A DNA stretch of 64,000 nt from Metallyticus violacea (Eukaryota; Arthropoda; Insecta; Mantodea; Metallyticidae). The position numbers and the translations under genes were made by a program. Positions 1 through 11,642 of this stretch are shown here, piece after piece. Location of the stretch: assembly GCA_030762175.1 (NCBI GenBank), contig CM060846.1, positions 238,690,012-238,754,011 on the forward strand. The letters are read 5' to 3'. The stretch's first letter is position 1. The number at the start of each line of letters is the position of its first letter. The notes under the pieces are model-generated. The model searched no databases and was not told the DNA's origin. It saw nothing but the letters and a program-made list of their open reading frames with translations.

Positions 1-1237
1 TTTTCAAAATATTCGGTATATTTGATTTCTCCAATATCTGAGTTCCTAGCTGAGTTCCTCATCTACATCTGTCTAATGCTTACCCTGCTATTTTATTTGA
101 TGTAATTTTTCTTCACCTTAGCATATGTAAATTTTATTTTATTAAATCGCAAGTAAATGTATATGTTTATGGTGATATTCATTTTTTTTAACGTTGGTCT
201 TTGTTTCTGGTTCCTGTATGCACTTCAGCTAGAGTCATGTAGGGTGGTGGATATTTTTACTGCTCTTCTCTAGGCAGTAATGACTCTCATATAGTGTCAA
301 GAAAGTTATATGTTATGGACTTTCCGCAATCTATGTTACACGTCAAAATTAAAATATTGTAATAAAGGGTATAAGTAATCTTATTTCCTGCTACTCAGAA
401 CAACTATAATCATTACCAATTAACACTTTTAAGCAGCTTAATTTTCAGCTTCAAATATAGCATTTTACTTGTTCCCTTTTACACACAGATGCAATTCGCG
501 TAGTATTTTGGTAAAACCCGAAAACTGGTAATGTTTTTAACAACAACGACAACAACAACAACAACAACAACGATGATGATGATGATGATGATGATGATGA
601 CGATAAATATGCTTATGCACCGAAATGAGTTAAATATGAAATTTCATGTGCCTAAACTACACATTTACTTTCATTTCTGGACGTACACAGATTTGGAATA
701 TAAACAGGCAGGTGCCCCGCGAGTATGATCTTGTAACTATTGTAATATTAAAGTTCTAGATGTTTGAAATATTGAGATAAAAGATGAGTCGGAAATTAAA
801 GCGAAGTTCAATTCACATCCTAGAGTTGAAAAGCAAACACATTTATAATGACTCAACCTTTTACGGAAAACTGGTGCTTGTATAGATGATGAAAATACAG
901 TTGAAAGGTTGTTAGCTGCTAAGCGCCGCGAGCTGTTAGTGGATGTCTCTTTTATTATCGCTTATTATTGGGACCGTGTTCCATATATTGCACCCATTTC
1001 TGAATGGGCTGGGTGAAATGTCACAGCCAAGCCGCGACCTCCCACCGTCAGCTCGAGTTGACATATTTACAATTAGTTGCAGATGTAACATATTTGCCCT
1101 ATACCAACAGTCCATGAGTTGTTGGGGCCGAGACTCCGTTTAACAAATAGATAACAGTTACAGACAGTCATAGCGCCATTCTCGCAACTTTTTATATAGA
1201 ATACTTCAAAATTAATAAATTACATGTAATCCTTATC
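1..1237. other. AT-rich non-coding DNA with a CAA/GAT simple repeat
   Basis: I see no gene. A compound simple repeat, first CAA-type then GAT-type, lies at about 541-602 and generates the poly-Thr and poly-Met frame there. The rest is unassigned, presumably intron or intergenic. Confidence 0.6.
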
Positions 1238-1249
1238 ACAGTAATCCTC

Positions 1250-1526
1250 CATACTTGCCTCCTAAACCCAAGATCGCGGGTTCGAACCCGACCAGGACCG
1301 ATGGATTTTTTCGGGGCGTAAAAATCCTAAGTATGGCTTCCTTCGGAAGGGAAGTAAAGCCGTGGGTCCCGTGTCGTACATTTACGGCACGAAAAAGAAC
1401 CTCAAGCCTGAAAGAGAGGCCTCTGAGCAAAATTTGTCGGCCGTTTCACGCCCTGAGTTGAATGGGACGCTGATGACCTCAGCTGTTAAAGAGCGTCCAT
1501 AAATAAATCAATCAAAAAAAAAAAAA
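1250..1526 (+). mobile_element. tRNA-derived SINE (family A), 5'-truncated copy
   Basis: The copy starts within the tRNA-like head at CATACTTGCC, keeps the Pol III B box GGTTCGAACCC, then shows the family body (GATGGATTTTTTCGGG, CTTCCTTCGGAAGGGAAG, ACGGCACGAAAAAGAACC, TTTCACGCCCTGA, GCTGATGACCT, AAAGAGCGTCC) and an A-rich tail. It is flanked by a perfect 12-bp target-site duplication, ACAGTAATCCTC, at 1238-1249 and 1527-1538. The duplication abuts the truncated end, so truncation happened during LINE-assisted integration. It is one of the younger copies. Confidence 0.95.
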
Positions 1527-1539
1527 ACAGTAATCCTCA

Positions 1540-2192
1540 CTCTACTATGAAACATGAAGTATATGCATACTCACAAAGTGCATTCTTCCTTTTCGAGGTG
1601 CTCGTTGCAATGAAATGTTATGAACATGCGTACGTTTTCAAAATTAAATTTATTTATTTATACCGAAAAAAAGTTCTTAGGCTTCACATGAAGTTAGTGG
1701 GGCATATGAAAAATGTGAGCCTTCAAATGAGGGATTTTCATCCTCAACAGCCGATTCCGTATGTCGCACATCGCCAAAAACGCACAATTTTTCTTAATGA
1801 CACTTTTGAGTTTCCGCGTCTCTTTTTCAATTACTAGTGAAAAGGGTGCCTAATTAATTTTCATGGATACGTCTTAAATTATAATATGCTTTTGATTTTG
1901 GACAAACTGGATTCTTTCTACTGTGTTTTGTCTTTCGGTAAATGTCCAAAATATGGACATTAGTGTTTTAAATTCTGTGGGAATGACAGACACCTCCTTG
2001 CTTTTCAGTCCATGCATTATTCTCGTGATAGTACTACAATCTCAACGTAATATAACGCAGTATTTAACACGAACTATGTCTTATCACTGGGATACTAAAC
2101 TTAGAGGAAGGGAAACTCCAGGTGTCATTTTCCTAAATTTCAGTGTTCTACATGAGGCTTTTAGGTACATTTTCTTCGCCTTGGTTACTGTT
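1540..2192. other. Non-coding DNA, nothing recognised
   Basis: Two open stretches of about 100 codons occur (1547-1837 and 1923-2261), but neither shows a recognisable family and the second runs into the SINE. I treat both as chance frames. Confidence 0.5.
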
Positions 2193-2486
2193 GATTTGAT
2201 TTATTTAAGGACGCTCTTTAACATCTCAGGTCATCAAAGTCCAATTCAATTCAGGGCCTGAAATGGCCAATAAATTTTGCCCAGAGGTCCCTTCTTTCAG
2301 GATTGAGGTTCTTTTACATGTGGTAATTCTACGACATGAGACCCACGGTTTTACTTCCCTTCCGAAGGAAGTCATACTTAGGATTTTGATACACGAAAAA
2401 CTCCATCGATCCTGACCGGGATTGGCCCCACGATCTTGGGTTTAGGAGGCAAGTATTGTCACCACTACACCACCAGGACCGACTTC
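2193..2486 (-). mobile_element. SINE family A copy, full-length but diverged
   Basis: Read on the minus strand it begins GTCGGTCCTGGTGGTGTAGTGGT (A box region), has a damaged B box, continues through the family body with the conserved CTTCCTTCGGAAGGGAAG palindrome, and ends in an ATAAATCAAATCAA-type tail at 2193-2215. Substitutions, such as AAAGTCCAATTC for AGCGTCCCATTC on the plus strand, mark it as older than the copies at 1.25 and 22.4 kb. No clean target-site duplication was seen. Confidence 0.9.
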
Positions 2487-2489
2487 CAG

Positions 2490-4270
2490 GTAATTGTAAA
2501 ACTTAAGTCGTACGCCAGTAGTAACGTAGGCCCCAGGGTCCTCGTTGGTGGGCTTCAGTGAAGGGATTTCCGCTTCCTCGAAGTAACGCCAAGACAAGCA
2601 AACGATCTTGTCACTTGCACACATCACATTTTATACCTCTATGTCCGATGTTGTCTTGTTTTTTGTATAATTCTTGAGGTCCTTTATCATCTTTGTGCGT
2701 AATCTGTTACCTTGTTCTGTAAGTTTTCCCCGAAAGCTGTTTAGGTACAGTTAGGACAAGGATATTTCACCGGGATTCTTTCAAATAGCCCTCTTATGCA
2801 AATGAATTCCTTCACTTTTGAAGAAATTCCGTGCGTAATGTTCCTTATCCACTTTATTTACAACTCAGTAAGGGTAACCGCTGACTTTTGCCTTTAATTT
2901 TAGAAAAATATTTATGTACTGCACAGAGAGACCTTCTTGCTATTCATTAGGATCATATTGTTGAAAATTGTATTCAAAAAATTCGAGAATCTTCCGCACT
3001 TTTTAGCCCATTTCAACACATTTTCCTGTTTCGCCTACAACCCTGTGCCGGTAATCTGTCGTTGACTTTTGTCTGCATTCTCCTTCTTCCCTCTCTTCAA
3101 CCCACGTTGGACAAAAAATACATACATTTTTGTCGACAGCGATAAGGCAAACTTTGATGATGGAGTTCTTCGTTCTTTGTCAAAACTTTGCACTGGCCAC
3201 ACTTTTTCTCTAGTATATTAGAACGCCCATCATCAATGTAAATTGAAGGACGTCCTTGAAGTATTTGCAAATATACGGATACAAAGACATGAAATAATAA
3301 TATTTAATACTTGTCCCATGGTTTGTTCATATCTATCTGCAAAGCTTCTCCAATGCAGTTTCCATGACGGGGGCGTCTCTGTTATCCTATACAATGGTTC
3401 CCGTGCCAATAGCACCGTTGATTCAAAACACTTCTTTCATCTCTTGTCAAAACCCGTCAACTGTAGGTGCCTCGATTCGAAGGGAGCATTCATAATTTGC
3501 CATCCATGAATGCGTTCATTCATTCTTTGAATAAGTGCACGTTTTTGAAATTCCATCTAACAATGCAACTGTTGAGAGAATATTCACAATATTCACATTC
3601 ATTGGTATTAAATGGACAGAGGAAAGAATCGAGTTGGAAATGGGAACACTAGAAGCAATGTTATAAGTGCTGTATTTATAATTTCTGGTGTGCCAGGTTT
3701 TACCGTTTATGTGCAAAGACACCGAACTAATAAGGAGTTATGGGAAAAGTGAAAAATGTGAGTTTATTATTCATTTCTGCGAATACGCCATCTGCATGAT
3801 ATAAAGGATGCTTTCATGTGTAATTATTACTGTCACAATAAAGTGGTAAGTTTTTCTATCTATAAATCAAACACATTATTGTTGTTATATGATTTTTTTT
3901 TTTTCAATGAGCAAATACGCGATGTTCACGATTTCTTCACACTCATTATATTTTGCATCTTTAAACTTCTTCAGTAAATCTTCACAGTCATCTAATACTG
4001 TGTCTTCCGCGTCGTTCATCTTTTTCGTGTTGCTCTCTTTACACTTTCTCCATTAATAAGTTACTGTCAATAACATATCTATTGTCTCTTCTTCTGCACA
4101 ATATGTTAGAAATTGTATATTTTGAACATAATACACAAATTAATAGTCATGTATTTAACAACTAAATATAAAAATCCAAACAATAGCTACATTACTAATT
4201 TACTTTTTCTTTACCTAGGCATTTTAATAATGTCGCCACCATATTAACCAATACTATTTTGAAGCACCAG
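2490..4270. other. Unassigned DNA, possibly a decayed element
   Basis: Base composition is somewhat richer in GC around 2.5-3.5 kb. Minus-strand translations give a few protein-like runs, for example ETPPSWKLHWRSFADRYEQ near 3.3-3.4 kb and a Cys-rich KCGQCKVLTKNEE stretch near 3.2 kb, broken by stops. This might be a very old transposon, but I cannot name a family. Confidence 0.3.
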
Positions 4271-4274
4271 TATT

Positions 4275-4556
4275 CGTTCCTGGTGGTCTAGGGGTAACCA
4301 TACTTTCCTTGTAGACCCAAAATTGCGGGCTTAATCCCGGCCAGGGCCGATGGATTTTTCTGGGCTAAAAATCCTAAATATCGCTTCCTTCGGAAGGGAA
4401 GCAAAGCTGTGGGTCCCGTGTCATATTATTGCGGCGCGTAAAAGAACCCCAAGCCTGAAAAAAGAAGCCTCTGAGCAAAATTTGTCGGCCGTTTCACGCC
4501 CTGAATTGAATGGCACGCTGATGACCTGAAATGGTAAAGAGCGTCTAAATAAAACA
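4275..4556 (+). mobile_element. SINE family A copy, near full-length
   Basis: It starts GTTCCTGGTGGTCTAGGGGTAACC (A box region), has a diverged B box (GGCTTAATCCC), the conserved CTTCCTTCGGAAGGGAAG segment, TTTGTCGGCCGTTTCACGCC and the GCTGATGACCTGA-to-AAAGAGCGTC tail, then AAATAAAACAAATAACA. The B box would probably no longer work. No convincing target-site duplication was seen. Confidence 0.92.
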
Positions 4557-4559
4557 AAT

Positions 4560-5787
4560 AACACGAAACACCAGCAGTTGAACTATTACTAATTCTAAGC
4601 ATGCATTGGATCTTTTTACCTTGTTATAGTCTTAGAATGGAGAATTGTGGTAACGGGAATAAGAAAATCGGCTAAAAAATAAATGCTGCTTTGGACAACC
4701 ATTCAACGTTCAGCTGACAGTAATCTGTTGTTATGAGTTGAAAAAGGGAGAAAGAAAAACAAAGCGATCAATAAAAATGAAATAAAAACAATAACTCAAA
4801 AATTTTTGAAGGAAAAATCGGAAAATATGACTAACTTTATACGTATATAAGGGAATGTATGTGTATATGTTGTAATTTGTAAAGCAACATGTATATTTTT
4901 TCAATGTGTTGGGAACAAGCCTTTGAAATGATTATAAAAGGATCTTCTTGAACTATTAAAGCGTAGGTATAAGGAAATAACATCGCATTAAGAGGATGTA
5001 AAAATACGAAGCATTGTCCTCTAAAATAACACAAAATTGAATAAAAGCCCTTTTTAGACTTAATAATTTCACATATACTGGGCAAACAGCTTTGATATAA
5101 GCTTAGGGTGAGAACATTATAAGGTTTCTTATAACTTCTAAGAAGAAAAGAAAACTATCCTATGATTATTAGGAATTACGGCTTAAGCAAAATTTGTAAG
5201 GAAAATATGTTTTCTTCTAACAGGAAATGAAACATCAGAAACTAATTTTTTTATTACGATGTTCACCAGTCATCTCGAACCAAACCGCCACGGGTGGCCA
5301 AGGTCGTTATGGTGTTTAGGCCTGGAACGCTTTCTTCCTTTAAAAATAATCCTTTCCCAGCTTATCATTTCATCTCATGTATTATCAGTGTCCACCGCCT
5401 GTGATGCCTCAGTAGTCAAAACGCTATTAAAAATATCGCAAGCTATGACCTCGCTTAGACTCGCTAAAAGTTTTGCTACATGAAACTAGCAAATATCGAG
5501 GCCTTATTCTTAACACTTTCCACACTTATGGAACATGGTTTCCCGTTTCTTCAAATCCTCCCTTCCTTGCCCTTGGAATCAGGCAACCCAAAGTAGAACG
5601 TACTCTTTTGGTTTATCAACGTCGGGAAAAGAGCAACCAAAATACATCTTCACAATACGTCCTTTAGTTATGCTCGACTCGTAAGGCACGATGGTAACTT
5701 AGCGCAATGTACTAATTCAGTATTGCATTGCTGAATTTCTATAGTTTTGGATTTGCATTTCCACTATTCCGCTGTCTCTAGCACTCC
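4560..5787. other. Non-coding DNA, nothing recognised
   Basis: AT-rich, with no supported frame, RNA gene or repeat apart from short chance ORFs. Confidence 0.5.
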
Positions 5788-6106
5788 CTTATTCAAACTC
5801 CACTCTAACAGAGAAGTGCAAAATGTGCATCCCCACTACACCCCTCTCGTTCGCGACTAAGGAGTTTGGCTGTCCCCGCTGTCGCTCGGGACTGCAGCTC
5901 CAGCAGCGCTGGAACTAATCTTGTAGTATAAGTTAAGTACATAAATGAATAGACTGACTTACCCATAGAGCAAGAAAATCTCAAGAGCAGTTAGAGCTAC
6001 AGTACCGAGCGACAGCGGACAGAGCCGAACTCCTCAGTCCCCACCGAGAGGGGAATAGTGGGGATGCACACTTTACACCTCTCCGTTTGCGTGAAGTGTG
6101 AATAAG
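5788..6106. repeat. Foldback element (inverted dimer), arms of about 117 bp
   Basis: The left arm (5788-5904) and right arm (5990-6106) are imperfect reverse complements. Both contain the GTGCATCCCC, GAGTT(T/C)GGCT and CTGTCGCTCGG motifs and end outward in CTTATTC / GAATAAG. The spacer (5905-5989) contains CTTACCCATAGAGCAAGAAA. A third, single-arm copy lies at about 6604-6713 and ends in the complement of that spacer motif, TTCTTGCTCTATGGGTAAG. The repeat unit therefore extends into the spacer, and this is an inverted dimer of a short element. The family is unknown. Confidence 0.75.
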
Positions 6107-6154
6107 AAAATGTAAGTATTGTGTAAAATTTATGTAATAATTGGTGTATCAAAA

Positions 6155-6600
6155 CAGTTCGTATGCCTGGAATGTGGGAATGAGTATAACTACAATAAAA
6201 ATCTAAGATAGCATGTTTCTAAAGTACACCCGGAAAATTTTAATGTTATCGGGCCTATTCTAAAAAGACAGTAATCGTGCGCCAATCACTGTAAAATGTG
6301 CAACAAGAATTTCAATTGTGCATCCAACTTCAAATGCCCTCAGCGGGATTACCATGGTGAGGATACAACTATAAAGAAAAAAATGACCAGCAGCTTATGT
6401 TGTCATGAAGCAACATCGGAGTTTCTTTTATTTAAGCATTTAGAACATGAGATAAAAGTAAAATTGAAAGAACAGTTTTCATTCTTTGATGATTTTAAAA
6501 AATGGAAGCTGGAAGTTGAGGAGACAACGGGATTGATGTGTGTAGCAAAATGTAAGCCAGAAAGAAAACAATTACATGCATATTATGTAGTCATGAGGCA
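6155..6600 (+). pseudogene. Decayed C2H2 zinc-finger / transposase-associated protein fragment
   Basis: From 6163 the translation reads CLECGNEYNYNKNLR, a stop, then HVSKVHPE, a C2H2 finger (C-x2-C-x12-H-x4-H) with one in-frame stop. After a second stop near 6274, a frame from 6296 to 6712 begins with a second finger-like motif (MCNKNFNCASNFK, with HGED downstream). It then has FFDDFKKWKLEVEE and LMCVAKCKPERK, resembling the F-x2-W-K-x2-E segment of arthropod multicopy zinc-finger proteins linked to MULE-type transposons. The end of the open frame, from about 6605, is the single-arm foldback repeat and not original coding sequence. Family assignment is tentative. Confidence 0.4.
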
Positions 6601-6603
6601 ACA

Positions 6604-6713
6604 TCAGTATCCCCGCTGCCGTTCGGGAATGAGGAGTTCTGCTCTCTCTGCTGTCGCTCGGGACTGCAGCTCCAGCAGCTCTGAGAAATTTCTTGCTCTA
6701 TGGGTAAGTTAGG
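6604..6713 (+). repeat. Single copy of the 5.8-kb foldback repeat unit
   Basis: It matches the left arm of the foldback (GAGGAGTTCTGCTC, GCTGTCGCTCGGGACTGCAG) and then the complement of the foldback spacer (TTCTTGCTCTATGGGTAAG). It lies about 500 bp downstream of the dimer in direct orientation to its left arm. Confidence 0.75.
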
Positions 6714-6719
6714 GACTGC

Positions 6720-9700
6720 ATAATGACAAACTTATGAAATACGCAGAGCACGTGGTTAAGAAATATTAATGGTAGGGGTGTGTGTAGTCAGCTGGTAATG
6801 AAATGTTAACTATAAGAAAATAAGAGCGATTATAAAGTTAAATTAAAGTCTGGAGAGTTCCGAGGCTTTGTGCATTATTATAGCAGCTATCTCTTTACGC
6901 AAAGAGCATCAATGAGCTTTAATCGGTAGCCATAATGAAAAGTAGTAATGTGTGAAAGTACACACTGACCACTGATAAGGAAAATTTTTATCTTTATGCT
7001 TTGGTGATAATTCATTTTTAGTTAGACAATTTTTTATGTTTGTCCAATGTAAAAAAAAAGCATCGCTAAAATTACAATTTAGCGAATAAATGATATTTTA
7101 TGCAAAGTTAGTAAAAGAGAGAGTTTAAAAAGATTTGTTTAGGTTAGAGTTTTATAAGAGATACACGGAGTTTGGGCTGTTTGCAGAAATATGAGCCAGG
7201 GACTATAGAAGTTTTTTTCCATTATGAGTAATATCTGATGAAAAATTATTTTACAATTTTGGGAGAATCTAAATGTTAACCTGGCTCTACTGGGAATCGC
7301 TGGAGATTGTACAACCCTTATAAAAGAAAACAAACTAATAAAAACACTAAAACATTTATTTACCTTTTGGAAAAAGGATTTCTGCTCAAAATATGGACTT
7401 TTTTGGTATTTCTTATCAATTTATGTTTCCTTTAAAAGTATTTAACTTTCTGTTCATTTTGGAGTAATATTTTTCTAATAAACATTAATTTATATTTATC
7501 TACTCCATACATACTAGAAGTAACGGAAATTGTAAATAACAGAAAGCTTAAACATACTAATAAAATGTATTAGAATATTCTGAGAAAGTAAAGAACAAAC
7601 ATAATACAGTGAAAGGTAAATAGTGAAGAAGGCAATAGCTAAACACTTAAAAGTAAACTCTAATTAACAATTCATGAAAAAAGCAACATCAGAAATGAAT
7701 ACAATAAAAATGAAAAATAAAATAACTCATGGAACAACAAGTACTAGTGAAGTAGAAATAGCTGAAAAACTTAAATAGTATCACAAATGTGACTATTTTT
7801 AACCGCTTGTGTTCTTCAAAGGGAGGAGACTTTTACCACTTTTGCTTATCTTCTGCCTTTGAAGAATACAAGCAGTTCAAAATACATGGCAAAGCTTTTA
7901 AAACTGGGTAAGTGCATCCTCTACAAATTTAAAGTGGTTTTCTTCTTTTTGTTTTCCAAGAAAATTGTTTTACAACTTGAACAATAAAAATGTACAAGAT
8001 TCTCCACTACATATTAAATTCATGGAATGAGAGTCATTTGTAAGCTCTGTTTTCTGGAGACCAAGCTTTCAGTTTTTCATTGGTCAGTCCAGAAAATTTG
8101 GTCAATGAATAGTCAAAGTGAGAATTCTTTAATCAGAGACCAGACATACTGTTTCATTTAGACCAGTTAATTATGTAATCATGAAAAGATGATTTCTTTC
8201 TCTTCCAAGTGTTCATTTAGTACACTGTGCTCTCCAGCTGTCATATTGGTTCTTTTCTTATCCAGCGGTAATGTTTGGTTCTTGTTCCAAAGACATAAAC
8301 AAACATGGAAATTCTATATAATCACTTAGCTGATCAAAAAGAAAGTTCATCATCTTCCAATTTACACAAACAACCCACTGATTGCTGTTTTATTTCCAGG
8401 TTTGGCAAGAATGAAGACATAAGTCAAACGTCACTTAAGTCAACCTTTAGTAATTAATAACTGGGCAATTTGAGTTACAGTGTTCCATCATGTAGAGCTA
8501 ATCCATTAAAATTTTTATTGTTTGTAAGTCAGGATATTATTGTTGTAAAATTAATAACTTTAAATTAATACACCCTGTTATTAATTAATTGATATTTATT
8601 GACTGACATTTATTGGCTTATGTCATTTTTCTTACTGACCTTAGATTTAACCAATCCAAAACCACAGAGAGACCATCTTGTAATTTGAATTTACTAGTTG
8701 GCATGGAACCATTTGTTTTCATATTATAAAATAACACACTTCAAGCTTTACTTAGAGTTACTAATGAAATAGAACTTTCATTTACCTTATAATCTGGTAG
8801 ACCAATTTTCTTCCAAAAACTTCTGGCATTGTTGCAAAACACTGGTTTGCTTTCCTTAAGAAAGAAGAGTAGCAAAGCATGTTAAAACAAACATTTGGTT
8901 TCAGGTTGAAATCATTTTTCATTTATTTAAAGGCCAAAAATTTAAAAGAATGCTTTGAGATATTCAGATCTCGAATCCAGTCATTCATTAATATTGATTA
9001 AATAATTTTGATATTGTATGTATCAGACAAACATGACTTGTCCTCTGGAAGCTCTGGTGGATAGCTGAAAATTGGAACAGAAACTTACTTAACTTACTAG
9101 TGGCTTTCATTATAATCCTCAATCTAGATCAAGATATGTCCACTTGCTTTAATTATTTTAATTGATGGTCTTTAAATTCAAAAGACAAAAGAACAATCAT
9201 CTTAGTGGTATTTTGATTCACTCCAAATGATTGCAATACCAAACATTTCTTTCCATTTGTCTATTGTGCAAAAGTTCTGTACAGGCTATATGTGAGTATG
9301 GGAGAGGAGACTCATGGGACATACCTGGTGCTATAGTTTGACATGAAAATAACTAATGTGCTCTCCTTATAAATTTTGAAATGGGTTCCTTACGTTTTTA
9401 GAAATTTTTCACCACAAATATAGTTAAAGAAATCTAGATATTTCATGCACTGTCTTTGTGAGGAATTCATGGTATCCAATTAATTTGAAAAATATAAAAT
9501 GAACCACTTTAGATTCCCTAACTCAATCATTATATTTAATTAGTGAATGACAATTTTTATATCACATGTAGGTTGTTTATTCTATATCTCCAAAACTAGA
9601 GTTGATAATGAAATAAATCCTCATTTTTGGCATAAGTGGCTTAAAAATATCCAAGAAAGTGTCCAACTTCTGAGGTATCAAATTTAAAAAAATTATATTT

Positions 9701-10870
9701 TGACCAGTGCAATTCTTTAATTTATTAATATGTTAATGTCTTTTTATATGTATTAAGAATGGGTTACTTTCATTAGATAATAAATACCTTATAAATACAT
9801 TTTTTAATTCAGGTCAAGATCAACTAATGGCCAACAATTGAATCTGAGATGAACAATTTTCAAGTTGCTTACTTTTGTCCTATCATCTGATATTAAAATA
9901 TCATTGGTTTGGTCTTTGAATATGAAGTAATACATTATTTAATATTATTAAATATGATTTGTAAACTGTATAATACACAAATTTAAGAACATGATGTAAA
10001 AATTTAGTTTCATCTTGAAAGTAGGTTTCAAGATGGAGCAATTAATTACTGTAATAATGTCCATCCCATGTGAATGCATATATTGCACCTATACAGCCCT
10101 GGTCTTGACTTAAGTTAAAACTGTGTTCACAATTCTCTGCTTCAATCCTTTATTTATGCCAACAGCTGAATCATATGCTATGCTTTCCAGGTAACCCCAG
10201 ACATAAAAATGCAAAAGATTTAAACAAGTGAACTTGGAAGTCAGGTTATAGGCTCTCCTTGACCTATCAATAGTTGACATTATATTTGAATTAGATGTTA
10301 TCTTACAGTTGTAGCACAAAATGTGACAATGTACACCATGTATAAATCACATCCTCTGACGTTGCTGAAGGGGAACGGCCTCAAGAAATCTTAACCATAC
10401 ATTCACAATTATCTTGAAAATGGTTCATTTGCACACCCATGAGTATTGAAATATTTTGCTTCCAATATCTTATGAATTTTATCATTTCAGTTTATACAGT
10501 TACTTATTAAATGTTTTGTCTATCAGTAGCACAAGAACATTGTTAAAAATTAAATCAGGAAAATTACACTGATATGAAAAATCATTTTCCATTAAGATGT
10601 TCCTGAAACTTTTCAGAAAACTACATGCACACATACAAAATGCATGCAGGCTGTACCTAATGTTCATAATCTTTGCTAAAAGAGTAAAAGATTGAGATAT
10701 GAATATATGTTTTAAAGGAGCAGGTTACAATTATCAGAGGGATGTATCTCAGACACTATTTTAAACTTCAATTAAAAATATCAGAATTCATAGTTTAACT
10801 GCATTAGCCTTCCAAGCTTAAATGTTGTTAATAAATATTGTACTTACGAAGCAGTTGATAATGCAGTGGT
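6720..10870. other. AT-rich non-coding DNA, probable intron
   Basis: I see no coding frame of note and no recognisable transposon. The only structure I would single out is the hairpin at 7801-7877. Confidence 0.5.
7801..7877. repeat. Short inverted repeat able to form a 22-bp hairpin
   Basis: The arms 7801-7822 and 7856-7877 are reverse complements at 20 of 22 positions (AACCGCTTGTGTTCTTCAAAGG against CCTTTGAAGAATACAAGCAGTT). They are separated by a 33-nt spacer. It could be a small MITE remnant or a transcribed hairpin. Confidence 0.7.
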
Positions 10871-10875
10871 AATAT

Positions 10876-11640
10876 AACCTAAACTTAGGTATTCATTTTT
10901 ACACTAAACTCCACTTACTTATGTAAAAGTAAGACGCATTTCGGGAGAATCTCTCCCATCTTCAGTTGCTCACTGAACCGCCATTACTCCAAACAATGGC
11001 TGGAAAATCGGATGTTCCTGTGGTGGCCTCTGTTGGTTGAAGTAGAAAGTTGCTAAGTTCCTCCATAGGAGGAAACTCAAAATTCATTTGGGTTTCTCTA
11101 CATTTTAATATGAACATTTTTTTCCAAGTGAATAACTCCAATGGGTTAAGAAGATGTTTCAGCAGTTTAATTCCCAGTTTTATTTCATGGTTTTTGTTCC
11201 AAAAGTGAGCTGCTACTGCTGATTTATCCACATGTTTAAACCAAATATTCCTGAAATGTTCTTTCCTCTGAATTTCCAAATTTCTTTTTGTTTTGCCTAT
11301 GTAGCTCTGTTCACAATCTGCACATTTTATTTTGTAAATTCCTGATTTCTCTTCTGTTGGTATGGAGTCCTTTTACTGTGCAACCTAATAAATGTTGTAT
11401 CTGTTCTTTGGGGCTAACATTATCCCATGTTCTTTGACAATTTTGTTGAACTTGTTGTGGTAAATTGGATGATAGGTGAAACTTTTGAATTTGTATTCTC
11501 CTTTGGTGTTTTTCAGTGTGGAAACTTCCCTTATCCCTTTTTGTCTTTCAGATTTAATGATTATTTTTATCACTATGTCTTTGTTGAAACCATTGATTAT
11601 AACTGTCTTTATTATTTGTTTTCTATTATAAAATAATAAA
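10876..11640 (-). mobile_element. Penelope-like element (family 1) 3' fragment, minus copy
   Basis: Read on the minus strand, the translation gives the last part of a Penelope-like polyprotein. A linker region (FTYHPIYHNKFNKIVKEHG, ILAPKNRYNI) is followed by the GIY-YIG nuclease (IYKIKCADCEQSYIGKTKRN, then IQRKEHFRN, HFWNKNHE) and a C-terminal tail (PPMEELSNFLLQ). GIY-YIG, here CADCEQSYIGKT, is the endonuclease joined to reverse transcriptase in most Penelope-like elements. Frameshifts near 11.36 kb break the frame. The terminal sequence at 10876-10980 recurs inverted at 12124-12230. No reverse transcriptase core is present. Confidence 0.85.
10933..10965 (-). ncRNA. Hammerhead-ribozyme-like core in Penelope family 1 terminus
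   Basis: Read on the minus strand: CTGAAGA, U, a 6-bp stem (GGGAGA/TCTCCC) with a GAT loop, then GAAA, TGC and GTC. This order (CUGANGA, stem II, GAAA, short stem III, GUC) is that of a type I hammerhead. Penelope-like elements of many animals are known to carry minimal hammerheads. One extra U follows CUGANGA and stem I pairs over only about 2 bp, so activity is uncertain. Confidence 0.45.
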
Positions 11641-11642
11641 CA

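Noticed and set aside
1255..1461. 68-codon frame in the first SINE, and similar frames in the other copies
   Set aside because: The frame recurs in SINE copies because the body is shared; there is no sign of protein-coding selection.
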